Positions 49,291 to 57,074 of a stretch of DNA of 64,000 bases are shown one piece after another; positions within the stretch are counted from its first letter, which is position 1, and each line of letters starts with the position of its first letter. Where the stretch lies: NCBI RefSeq assembly GCF_009707865.1, contig NZ_WMBA01000005.1, positions 62,001-126,000 on the forward strand. The letters are read 5' to 3'. The position numbers and the translations under genes are program-made. Below the pieces are notes generated by a model. That model was not told where the DNA came from, did not search any database, and was given only the letters and a program-made list of their open reading frames with translations. The stretch is from Amycolatopsis pithecellobii (GTDB lineage: Bacteria; Actinomycetota; Actinomycetes; Mycobacteriales; Pseudonocardiaceae).

Positions 49291-49440
49291 AACGCCGGGT
49301 TCAAGGTCGTCTGCCTCGAGCAGGGCGGCTGGGTCAACCCCACGACTATCCGGCGAACCGGCCGGAATGGGAGCTGCTGGTGCAGCGGCAGTGGTCGCGC
49401 AATCCCAACGAGCGGTACCGGAGGACTGACGATGACCCTC
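49283..49440 (+). pseudogene. Fragment of a GMC-family oxidoreductase
   Basis: NAGFKVVCLEQGGWVNP, then in another frame DYPANRPEWELLVQRQWSRN and PNERYRRTD, as in the N-terminal region of choline-dehydrogenase-like GMC oxidoreductases. Only about 50 residues remain, and a frameshift divides them. It is antisense to the deaminase remnant's side, so a rearrangement joined unrelated genes here. Confidence 0.55.
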
Positions 49441-49514
49441 GCCGAAATGCGGCGCATGAAGCCGACCGACGCCGCCTATCAGAGCAGCAACGGCGCGCTG
49501 GATGTCGACGAGGA

Positions 49515-49640
49515 GTGGTCGTAGGTCGAGACGTGCGCCGCCTGCAGCTGGCGGGTCTTGGCCGCCCACATCCGCTCGCGGGGGTTGTGCCGGTTCCAGA
49601 TGTTCAGATCGCCCACCTGCGTGGCTGTGGTCGACGGGGA
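49515..49640 (-). pseudogene. N-terminal half of a DUF1989 (urea carboxylase-associated) gene, inverted
   Basis: Minus-strand QVGDLNIWNRHNPRERMWAA then KTRQLQAAHVSTYDH is the middle/N-terminal part of DUF1989 proteins. It is head-to-head with the C-terminal half on the plus strand at 49640-49975, so part of the gene has flipped. Confidence 0.6.
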
Positions 49641-49975
49641 CGGCGACCGCGTGCACGATCTGCTCGGCAGCCGGTGCGACCCCTGCACCAACCGGCTGCG
49701 GTCCGGAGAGGACTTCGATGTCCACTGTCGCTCGAACCTGACCCGGGCGGTCCCTGCCCCATGGGCTGACCGAGTTCGACGTGCCCGGGTGGTGACCTCT
49801 CGATCCGGCAGTGGGGGCCGGAAGCACGCGATCCGCTCGAGACGTACCGGCCGATCACCATCGAAGTCCGGCGCCCCGCAACGGAAAACCTCGCCGGCTG
49901 GACCTTCCCCGAGCCGTCGTCGTATGCCGGAGGCCGCGGGATGGCATGCCGCACTGGCCGACGGGCCCCGCTGAG
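49640..49975 (+). pseudogene. C-terminal half of a DUF1989 gene
   Basis: Plus-strand DRVHDLLGSRCDPCTNRLRS and GEDFDVHCRSNLTRAV, then in other frames QWGPEARDPLETYRPITIEV and TFPEPSSYAGGRGMA, give the rest of a DUF1989 protein with two frameshifts. With the inverted half it is one broken gene of nitrogen metabolism type (urea/guanidine-related family). Confidence 0.6.
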
Positions 49976-50026
49976 TGATCGCCGGCCGCGTGCCGCCCAC
50001 TCGGGACGGCACGCGGCCGGCGGGGA

Positions 50027-51133
50027 TCAGCTGCGCAGGTACTTGAGTGTGTTGGCCAGCGAGTCCGACCACGGGGACGCGAGGTCCAGCCGCCGCAGTT
50101 CGTCGGCGTGCTGCACGGCGGCCAGCTCCGCCATCAGCCGGGCGCGCATCCGGTCGTCGTGCGCGGCGTTCGCGGAACGCAGCGCGCGGGCGAGCCGGAC
50201 CTTGCGGAACGGCGTCATCCACGACGCGCGAGCCAGGTGCGCGGCGCGGCGGGCGGCGCGGTCACGAGTGCGAGCCAGCGCGTCACGCTCGTCGTCGCCG
50301 AGACCGAGGCGCGAGAGGAACCGCTCTTTGAGCTCGCGGCTGACCCGGCTCCAGGTGGTGACCCGGGTGCGGCGGTGCCGCAGTTCGATGCCGAGTGCCA
50401 GGTGCAGCATCACCACGCCGAGCACCGGGCCCAGGGTGACCCGCGCCAGGCCCGACACCGGGCCGGCGAGGTCGAAGGCCATGTAGCCGGAGGCGAAGCA
50501 CAACGCCCACAGGATCAGCCGGGCCGGCCCGGGTTTCCCGCTGGCGCTGCGAATTCCGGCGCGCATCGCGAACCCGCACGCGATCAGGGCGACCTCGACC
50601 ACGGCGAACATGGCGGCCCGCTCGTAGATGCTGGTGATGCCGAGCTTGATCCCGAAGAACCGCCACGAGGTGTCCACCGAGACCAGCAGGGACATCAGCG
50701 CGACGAGGTAGAAACCGCGCGAACCCTCCGGAGTCGACCTCCTCTTGGTCGCGGTCGTGGTCTTCGGCGGGGCCGGCGTGGTTTCCGCCGCTTGCTTCTC
50801 GGCGGCGGCGCTCTCCTCGGCCGCACGGCGGTTGTCCAGCTCGGTCAGCAGCTCCGCGGACAGCCGGGGCAGGTCGCCGGTGTCACCGAGGCCACGCTCG
50901 GTCCGCCACTTGTCGACCTGCGTGGCGACGTAGGCACGTTCGCGCTTGGGGTTGGTCACCACGCCGTAGGTCATCAGGAACGCGATCACATCCGACGTCG
51001 ACGGCTGGCCCAAGGCCTCGCAGGCGTAACGGATCTTCTCGTCCATGGTCTTCAACATGACCAGCCGGGCGGCGTGGGCCGCGCTGCTGAGAACGTCCGT
51101 CGAAGCCGCCTGCTGCTCGCTCTCGGTATCCAT
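50027..51133 (-). CDS. Multi-span membrane protein of unknown function
   Basis: A 368-residue protein. The N-terminal 130 residues are soluble and include an Ala/Lys/Thr-rich linker (about 105-135). About four hydrophobic segments follow (GFYLVALMSLLVSVD, AAMFAVVEVALIACGFAM, LILWALCFASGYMAF, LGPVLGVVMLHLALG). The C-terminus is highly charged and helical. The layout resembles membrane proteins found on actinobacterial integrative elements and plasmids, but no transfer or integrase gene is nearby. Function unknown. Confidence 0.65.
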   Translation of the reverse strand: MDTESEQQAASTDVLSSAAHAARLVMLKTMDEKIRYACEALGQPSTSDVIAFLMTYGVVTNPKRERAYVATQVDKWRTERGLGDTGDLPRLSAELLTELDNRRAAEESAAAEKQAAETTPAPPKTTTATKRRSTPEGSRGFYLVALMSLLVSVDTSWRFFGIKLGITSIYERAAMFAVVEVALIACGFAMRAGIRSASGKPGPARLILWALCFASGYMAFDLAGPVSGLARVTLGPVLGVVMLHLALGIELRHRRTRVTTWSRVSRELKERFLSRLGLGDDERDALARTRDRAARRAAHLARASWMTPFRKVRLARALRSANAAHDDRMRARLMAELAAVQHADELRRLDLASPWSDSLANTLKYLRS

Positions 51134-51252
51134 GTAGTTCCCTTGCTCAAGATCTCTCGGCGGTGGGGGTCGCGAGCATAGCGGGTGACACCCGGCCGGG
51201 TGACAACCGCCCTGGTTCCGTTACCGGAAATCGCCCCCGGCGACCTGCTCGG

Positions 51253-52191
51253 TCACGATTTCTGGACGGCGCCGGTGAGGACCAGATCGGCGATCATCCG
51301 GCCCACCGCGGGCAGGAACTTGAAGCCCTCGCCGGTGAATCCGGCGGCCCGCACCACCGGCCCGCGCCGGTCGAGGACGAACCGCGTCCCGGTCTCCGTC
51401 CGGTACCGCTGCCCCGCGGCGGGGTCGGCGCCGGGCAACCAGCAGCGCGCGTACCTGGCCGGATCGTCACCGGCGCGGGCTGAGACGCCATCGCCCGCGG
51501 GCGCCCCGGCGGCGATGAGGCCTGTCGTGTCGTAGTGCGCGAAGACCGGCCACGCCAACCCACCGCGGACCGGTGCGAACCGCACGCAGGTGGCGGTCCG
51601 CACGGGTGCACTCGCCGCCACCACCGCCCGTCGCGCCCGGTAACACCCCTCGCTCGTGTGCACCAGGACCGCGTCGGCACGGCCGTACTCGACGGCGGTC
51701 ACCGAGCCGGACCGCACCGCCGCCCCTTCGGCCGCGGCGGCGGTGCGCAGCGCGGTGACGGCGGCGTCCGCGTCGAGGCACCCGGCGAGCGGGTGGAAGA
51801 AGATCCTTTCCTCGTACCGGATCCCGGGCCAGCGCTCGACGGCTTCCCCGGCGGGCAGCCAGCGACCCGGCTTGCCCGCGAGGTCCGCGGCCCAGGCCAG
51901 CAGATCCAGTTCCGCGCCGCGGCCGTGCGCGATTTCCCCGGTGAGCCGCAGCAGCCGGGTGCCGGTGCCCTGTTCCAGCTCGCGCCACAGCGACAAGGCT
52001 TGCAGCGCAAGGAAAACATCGGTCATATCGGCATGCGCCACCCGGAACACGGCGGTGTCGTCCGCACCGGGTGCCGCGTCGTCGAGCACCAGGACGTCGG
52101 CTCCCCGGGACGCCATCCGCCACGCGGCGGCACACCCGGCAGGCCCGGCGCCGGCCACCACCACGTCCACGTCCCGGTCCGGCACAGCCAT
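51253..52191 (-). CDS. FAD-dependent amine oxidoreductase (DAO family)
   Basis: A 312-residue DAO-fold flavoenzyme. VVVAGAGPAGCAAAWRMASR is the dinucleotide site; VRAAGFTGEGFKFLPAVGRM is the C-terminal FAD motif typical of sarcosine/N-methyltryptophan oxidases. An amine or amino acid is oxidised to an imine. The protein is 50-60 residues shorter than usual. Start ATG 52191 or GTG 52185; the latter is better spaced from GAGGGGG. Confidence 0.82.
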   Translation of the reverse strand: MAVPDRDVDVVVAGAGPAGCAAAWRMASRGADVLVLDDAAPGADDTAVFRVAHADMTDVFLALQALSLWRELEQGTGTRLLRLTGEIAHGRGAELDLLAWAADLAGKPGRWLPAGEAVERWPGIRYEERIFFHPLAGCLDADAAVTALRTAAAAEGAAVRSGSVTAVEYGRADAVLVHTSEGCYRARRAVVAASAPVRTATCVRFAPVRGGLAWPVFAHYDTTGLIAAGAPAGDGVSARAGDDPARYARCWLPGADPAAGQRYRTETGTRFVLDRRGPVVRAAGFTGEGFKFLPAVGRMIADLVLTGAVQKS

Positions 52192-52213
52192 CCCCCTCAC
52201 CGCGCGGCCGGTA

Positions 52214-52226
52214 GTCCACTGTGGAC
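52214..52226. repeat. Highly iterated near-palindrome GTCCACTGTGGAC
   Basis: One exact copy of GTCCAYTGTGGAC; further exact copies are at 37314, 53250, 57663 and 58443, and near copies elsewhere (see findings). Confidence 0.7.
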
Positions 52227-52369
52227 ACACGGCGCCCGCGCGGGCTCCACGATGCTGCGGACCTGGTGAAAAGTCCACGCGTTCCGGATGGTGGTCCTCC
52301 ACAATGGAGCGGCCCCGGCGGCTCCCGCACCGGTTTCACCCATTTGGAGTCGCCCGCGCCGGCGACGGA

Positions 52370-52756
52370 TCAGGCGTGTGTCAGCGCTTCGTCCACCGTG
52401 CGCGACACCGTGAGCGTGGCGTCAAGGCCGGTGACCTTGATCGAGCGCAGCACCGGCCGTGCCGAGCTGACGATGCGCAGGGTGATCCCGTGCTCGTCGC
52501 ACCACGCCTGCTCCTGGACCAGCACGACGAGGCCGGCCGCGCCCAGGAATTCGACGGCGTTGAGGTCGGCGATCACGGGCCCCGGCGGGACTGCGCTTCG
52601 CGCGGTGGCCCGCAGTCCCTCGGAAAAGGTGTCCGCAGTGGTCATGTCGATGTCCCCCAAGACGCGCAGGACCGTGGGGCGACCGTCGTCGCGAAGCAAC
52701 CGCAGCAGCTCGGTCGAGTTCGGCTGCGTTCCCGGCAATCCAGGTGTGTAACACAT
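52370..52756 (-). CDS. STAS-domain protein lacking the phosphorylation Ser
   Basis: A 128-residue STAS protein with VLRVLGDIDMTTADTFSEGL and LNAVEFLGAAGLVVLV. The Ser phosphorylated in anti-sigma antagonists is Ala here (FLGAAG), whereas the paralogue at 29461 keeps FLGSAG. It may be constitutively active or have a different partner. It shares a 49-nt upstream element with that paralogue. Confidence 0.85.
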   Translation of the reverse strand: MCYTPGLPGTQPNSTELLRLLRDDGRPTVLRVLGDIDMTTADTFSEGLRATARSAVPPGPVIADLNAVEFLGAAGLVVLVQEQAWCDEHGITLRIVSSARPVLRSIKVTGLDATLTVSRTVDEALTHA

Positions 52757-52794
52757 CGTTCAGCCCTCCCGCGCGCGACATCCCGTCGCACCGA

Positions 52795-52843
52795 TCGTGG
52801 GCGGCAGGCTGCTACATCAACCTGTGGACTCTTACGACCGTAG
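52795..52843 (-). promoter_or_regulatory. Conserved 49-nt leader element, copy 2 (upstream of STAS gene 2)
   Basis: Same three blocks as copy 1 at identical spacing: 52795-52811, 52817-52824 and 52835-52843. It lies 38 nt from the STAS start, compared with 26 nt for copy 1. Confidence 0.7.
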
Positions 52844-52904
52844 TCACTCCACTGCCAAACGCAACCCCCTGCCACCCGCCGGGAAGCCCAACCGTTACCG
52901 TGTC

Positions 52905-54635
52905 TCACTGTCCTTTGTGGACAATACGGCGTTCGCCGGAGTCGAGTCGTTCGGTCATGCCCGCCTCGTCGAGCGCCTCCAGTAACGGCACGGCGACGCG
53001 CCGGGTGCTGTCGAGGGCCCGGCGGGCCTCACTCACGGTGAACGTCACGCCGAGCCCGGCGAGCACCTCGGCCGCCCGGTCGAACACACCCGGACCGAGT
53101 ACGACCTGCCCGGTGATGCGGGTCAGCCTGCCGACCCGCTCGGCGGCGGCGAGCTCCTTCGGGCCGAGCCCCAGCGCCCGCAGCTCATCCGCTTCGGGCG
53201 CCCGGAACGGATGCTCGGCCAAGCGCCGCTCGATCACGCGCACCGCCCGGTCCACTGTGGACGGCAAATCGCCACCGGGGCGGGTGACCAGCCCGCCGGC
53301 CACGCTGAGCCCGGTTCCCGCCAGCAGTGGAACAACCAGGTCGGCATCCGGCAGGCCGAGCCGATGCCGGAAGGCTTCGACCGGCATCCCGGCGGAAACC
53401 GGGTCGGCCGCCAGCCAGGCGCCGAGCACCCTGGGTGCCTCCTGGCGCAGATTGGTCCAGACCTCTGGGTCGGCGAGCCAGCCGCCGGCCCGCACGCCGG
53501 TCGCGGGCAGGCCGAGCGCGCGGACGTCGTCGAGCGCGGTGAACGGCGCGAGCCGCGGCTGGCCGGCCAGTTCGGCGGCCCGGGCGCGCGCGGCGCCGCG
53601 GCCACGCAGCCGGGGCGGCCGCGCGTCGAGCACCTCGGCCCCGGCCGGAACGCGATGCTCCCCTGGGTCGCGCACCAGGCCCCGGTCGCCCCGGCGTACC
53701 GGAAGCGCCTGGGCCAGCGACAGTCTCGCGGTGTCACGGCCGAGCGGGCGGACCCGGCAGCCGACCCCGGCAGAACCGAGGTGCAGCACCAGATTCCGGT
53801 GCAGGTCCGCCGCCTCGGCGCCATGCAGCCGCACGTCCAGCTCACTGCCGGTGCGCCAGGCACCCGGCGTGACCAGCGCGTCACCACGGCCGATCCGGTC
53901 ACGCTCGATCCCACGCAGGTTCAGCGCCACCCGCGCGACCGCGGCGATTTCCCGGCACGGCTCCCCGAGCGCCTGGAGCCCGCGGATGCGCACCCGGGTG
54001 CCGTCGCGGGCGAGCACGAGCTCGTCGTCCTCACGCAGGGTGCCCGCGGTCAGCGTGCCCGTGACGACCGTTCCGGCGCCGCGGATGGTGAACCCGCGAT
54101 CCACCCATAACCGCACGTCGGCGCCGGTGTCCGGGTCCGGCAGCCGCGCGGCGAGCCTGCCGAGCTCCGTCCGCAGTGCGGCCAGCCCCTCGCCGGTGAT
54201 GGCGCTGACGGCCACGGCGGGAACGTCACCCAGCGTGGTTTCGGCGATCCGGGCGCGGGCGAGGTCGAGGGCCGGCCGCGGATCTGCCCGGTCGGCCTTG
54301 GTGACGGCCAGCAGGCCGTGCCGGACCCCCAGCGCATGCAGGGCGGACAGGTGTTCCTCGGACTGCGGCATCCAGCCCTCGTCCGCGGCCACCACGAACA
54401 ACACGGGTGGCGCGGTGCCGACCCCGGCCAGCATGTTGGGCACGAACCGCTCGTGCCCTGGCACGTCGACGAAGGCGAACCGCTCACCGTGCAGCCGGGT
54501 CCAGGCGAAGCCGAGATCGATCGTCAGCCCGCGCCGGCGTTCCTCGGCCCAGCGGTCCGGCTCCATCCCGGTCAGCGCCCGGATGAGGGTGGACTTGCCG
54601 TGGTCGACATGACCGGCGGTGGCTATGACGCGCAC
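52905..54635 (-). CDS. selB: Selenocysteine-specific elongation factor SelB
   Basis: A 576-residue translation GTPase. G1 is AGHVDHGKST, G3 is DVPGHERF, G4 TKAD; RRGLTIDLGF is the switch I region with the SelB-specific LTID. The C-terminal winged-helix repeats bind the SECIS element, which in bacteria lies just after the UGA codon. It delivers Sec-tRNA to in-frame UGA. ATG start; upstream selA overlaps by 13 nt. Confidence 0.95.
   Translation of the reverse strand: MRVIATAGHVDHGKSTLIRALTGMEPDRWAEERRRGLTIDLGFAWTRLHGERFAFVDVPGHERFVPNMLAGVGTAPPVLFVVAADEGWMPQSEEHLSALHALGVRHGLLAVTKADRADPRPALDLARARIAETTLGDVPAVAVSAITGEGLAALRTELGRLAARLPDPDTGADVRLWVDRGFTIRGAGTVVTGTLTAGTLREDDELVLARDGTRVRIRGLQALGEPCREIAAVARVALNLRGIERDRIGRGDALVTPGAWRTGSELDVRLHGAEAADLHRNLVLHLGSAGVGCRVRPLGRDTARLSLAQALPVRRGDRGLVRDPGEHRVPAGAEVLDARPPRLRGRGAARARAAELAGQPRLAPFTALDDVRALGLPATGVRAGGWLADPEVWTNLRQEAPRVLGAWLAADPVSAGMPVEAFRHRLGLPDADLVVPLLAGTGLSVAGGLVTRPGGDLPSTVDRAVRVIERRLAEHPFRAPEADELRALGLGPKELAAAERVGRLTRITGQVVLGPGVFDRAAEVLAGLGVTFTVSEARRALDSTRRVAVPLLEALDEAGMTERLDSGERRIVHKGQ
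53250..53262. repeat. GTCCACTGTGGAC copy
   Basis: Exact copy of the iterated near-palindrome, inside selB. Confidence 0.7.
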
Positions 54636-55909
54636 CGGCGCACCGCCTGGTCGAGTTCGGCGTCCTGCTCGGGCGTGATCGCGCGCAGGTCCAGCAGGCA
54701 GCGGTCCCGCTCCACCCGGCCGACCACCGCGGGTGTGCCGGCCCGCAGCAGTTCGGCGAACCGTCGCGGCAGGCTCACGGCCGCGCTGGGCAGCGGGACT
54801 CCGGGCGCTCCGCCGCCACCGACTTCGGCCACACTCTCGACTGCCCGCGCGCCGAACCCGGCGAGCCCCGCGGCGAGCTTCGCGGCCCGTTCCGCGAGGT
54901 CGTCCGGGGAGACGTCGAGGGCCGCGCGAACCGGCGTGACCGGCCCGCGCACCGACGCTTCCAGTGCCGCGAGCGTGAGCTTGTCCACCCGCAGCGCGCG
55001 GGCGGCCGGGTTGCGGCGCAACCGCTCGATCAGGCCTGCGTCGCCGAACATCAGCCCCGCCTGCGGGCCGCCGAGCAGCTTGTCACCGCTCGCGGTGACC
55101 AGATTCGCGCCGGCCCGCAAGGCGGAATCGGCGTCCGGTTCGTCCGGCAACGCCGGATGCGCGGTCAGCAGGCCGGAGCCGATGTCCGCCACGAGCGGAA
55201 CCCCGAAGCCGGTCAGTTCGGCGATGTCCGGGGCGGCGGTGAACCCGGTGACGCGGAAGTTGGACGGGTGGACCTTGAGCACGAACCCGGTGCCGGGCCC
55301 GATCGCTTCGGCGTAGTCGCGCACGTTCGTCCGGTTCGTCGTGCCTACTTCGCGTAACCGGGCCCCGGCCGACATCAGCAGTTCCGGGATGCGGAACCCG
55401 TCACCGATCTCGACGAGTTCGCCGCGGCTGAGCACGATTTCCTTGCCCTGCGCCAGTTCCAGCGCGGTCAGCAGCAGGGCGGCCGCGTTGTTGTTGACAA
55501 CGTGCACCGCTCCCGCGGCCGGGACCGCTTCGGTCAACGCGGCCAGCGTTCCCTCGCCACGGCGTGCGCGGTGCCCGGTGGTGAGGTCGAACTCGACGTC
55601 GGTGTACCCGCCGGCCTCCGCGACCGCGTCGAGTGCCGCCGGGGACAGCGGCGCGCGGCCGAGGTTGGTGTGCACGATGATCCCGGTCGCGTTGAGCACC
55701 CGCCGCGAGGACGAAGCCGTGGGCGGCAGGGCGGCGAGCACCTGCGCGACCACGTCGTCCGGCGCGATCTGTCCGTCCCGCACCCGTTGCTGCGCCACCA
55801 CCACGGCGGCCTTCACCAGATCGCGGCCGAGCCGGCGCTGTGCCTGCACGAGTTCAGGACACGCCAGCACGGTGTCGGTGCGCGGGACGAGGCGGCGGGG
55901 ATCAGTCAT
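54623..55909 (-). CDS. selA: L-seryl-tRNA(Sec) selenium transferase
   Basis: A 428-residue PLP enzyme that converts Ser-tRNA(Sec) to Sec-tRNA(Sec) with selenophosphate. RVLNATGIIVHTNLGRAPLS opens the fold, NNNAAALLL follows, and VTASGDKLLGGPQAGLMFG carries the PLP Lys. ATG 55909 is the better start; the longer frame enters the tRNA gene. The tRNA it acts on begins 9 nt upstream. Confidence 0.95.
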   Translation of the reverse strand: MTDPRRLVPRTDTVLACPELVQAQRRLGRDLVKAAVVVAQQRVRDGQIAPDDVVAQVLAALPPTASSSRRVLNATGIIVHTNLGRAPLSPAALDAVAEAGGYTDVEFDLTTGHRARRGEGTLAALTEAVPAAGAVHVVNNNAAALLLTALELAQGKEIVLSRGELVEIGDGFRIPELLMSAGARLREVGTTNRTNVRDYAEAIGPGTGFVLKVHPSNFRVTGFTAAPDIAELTGFGVPLVADIGSGLLTAHPALPDEPDADSALRAGANLVTASGDKLLGGPQAGLMFGDAGLIERLRRNPAARALRVDKLTLAALEASVRGPVTPVRAALDVSPDDLAERAAKLAAGLAGFGARAVESVAEVGGGGAPGVPLPSAAVSLPRRFAELLRAGTPAVVGRVERDRCLLDLRAITPEQDAELDQAVRRCAS

Positions 55910-55917
55910 GGCGCTCC

Positions 55918-56012
55918 TGGCGGAGGCGGACGGGAATCGAACCCGCCAACGGCAGGATCTGCCGTTCAACGGTTTTGAAGACCGCGCCGGTCACCAGACC
56001 GGATACGCCTCC
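55918..56012 (-). tRNA. selC: tRNA-Sec, anticodon TCA
   Basis: On the minus strand GGAGGCG begins the acceptor stem and CGCCTCC plus discriminator G and encoded CCA end it. The anticodon loop CTTCAAAA contains TCA, there is a long variable arm with stem AACGGCAGATCCTGCCGTT, and the TPC arm is GGCGGGTTCGATTCCCGTC. About 95 nt long. It sits 8 nt upstream of selA, forming selC-selA-selB. Confidence 0.93.
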
Positions 56013-56074
56013 GTGGACCATGCCGACATCCTGCCAACATCGCGGGATGCCCGCAGCGGGACGACAATGGGCCG

Positions 56075-57067
56075 ATGACCGTACGGCTCACGCAGTACGC
56101 ACACGGTGGCGGCTGTGCCTGCAAGATCCCGCCCGGCGAACTCGAACAAATGGTGTCCGGCCTGACCGCGGCGCGCCCCGGCAACCCGCCGGGCGAGCTG
56201 CTGGTCGGGCTCGACGCGGGTGACGACGCGGCGGCGGTGCGCATCCAGGACGGGCTGGCCGTCATCGCCACCACGGACTTTTTCACCCCGGTCGTCGACG
56301 ATGCCTATGACTGGGGCCGGATCGCGGCGACCAACGCGCTGTCGGACGTGTATGCAATGGGCGGCACCCCGGTCGTGGCGGTCAACCTGCTGGGCTGGCC
56401 GCGCGAAACCCTGCCGTCCGAGCTCGCCGCGGAGGTGCTGCGAGGTGGTCTGGACATCTGCATAGCGGCGAACTGCCATCTCGCCGGCGGGCACAGCGTC
56501 GACGATCCCGAACCGAAGTACGGCCTGGCCGTCACCGGTACGGCGCACCCGGAACGCTTGCTGCGTAACGATTCCGGCAAACCGGGCACCCCACTGTCGC
56601 TGACCAAGCCGCTCGGGATCGGGGTGCTCAACTCGCGGCACAAGGCGACCGGGGAACGCTTCCCGGCGGCGGTCACGGCGATGACGACACTCAACGACAC
56701 GGCGTCGGCGGCGGCGCTGCGGGCCGGGGTCGCCTGTGCCACCGATGTCACCGGCTTCGGGCTGCTGGGTCACCTGCACAAACTGGCGCGGGCGAGCGGG
56801 GTGACCGCGATCGTGGACTCGGCGGCCGTGCCGTACCTGCCGGGCGCCCGCGAAGCCCTGCGCGACGGCTACGTCAGCGGCGGGACCCGGCGGAACCTGG
56901 ACTGGGTGCGCCCGCATGCCGACCTGACGGCCATCCCCGAGGACGAAGCCCTCCTGCTCGCGGACGCCCAGACTTCCGGCGGCCTCCTCATCGCGGGCGA
57001 AATCCCCGGCGCCCCGGTCATCGGCGAACTCACCACCCGCGGGGATTGCACGATCGTCGTCCACTGA
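56075..57067 (+). CDS. selD: Selenophosphate synthase (selenide, water dikinase)
   Basis: A 330-residue SelD. The N-terminal glycine-rich loop GGGCACKI holds catalytic Cys and Lys (Cys rather than Sec). TTDFFTPVVDDAYDWGRIAA and ATDVTGFGLLGHLHKLA are metal/ATP-binding blocks. It makes selenophosphate from selenide and ATP for SelA. Divergent from selC; converges with the NRPS gene with 7 nt between stops. Confidence 0.95.
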   Translation: MTVRLTQYAHGGGCACKIPPGELEQMVSGLTAARPGNPPGELLVGLDAGDDAAAVRIQDGLAVIATTDFFTPVVDDAYDWGRIAATNALSDVYAMGGTPVVAVNLLGWPRETLPSELAAEVLRGGLDICIAANCHLAGGHSVDDPEPKYGLAVTGTAHPERLLRNDSGKPGTPLSLTKPLGIGVLNSRHKATGERFPAAVTAMTTLNDTASAAALRAGVACATDVTGFGLLGHLHKLARASGVTAIVDSAAVPYLPGAREALRDGYVSGGTRRNLDWVRPHADLTAIPEDEALLLADAQTSGGLLIAGEIPGAPVIGELTTRGDCTIVVH

Positions 57068-57074
57068 GCCGGCC

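Noticed and set aside
50027-51133. Integrative element (AICE) insertion at the tRNA-Sec gene
   Set aside because: The membrane protein resembles element-borne genes, but no integrase, replication gene or att duplication at the tRNA was found.
56120-56146. Possible selenocysteine codon in the SelD active-site loop
   Set aside because: The codon reads Cys; no in-frame UGA.
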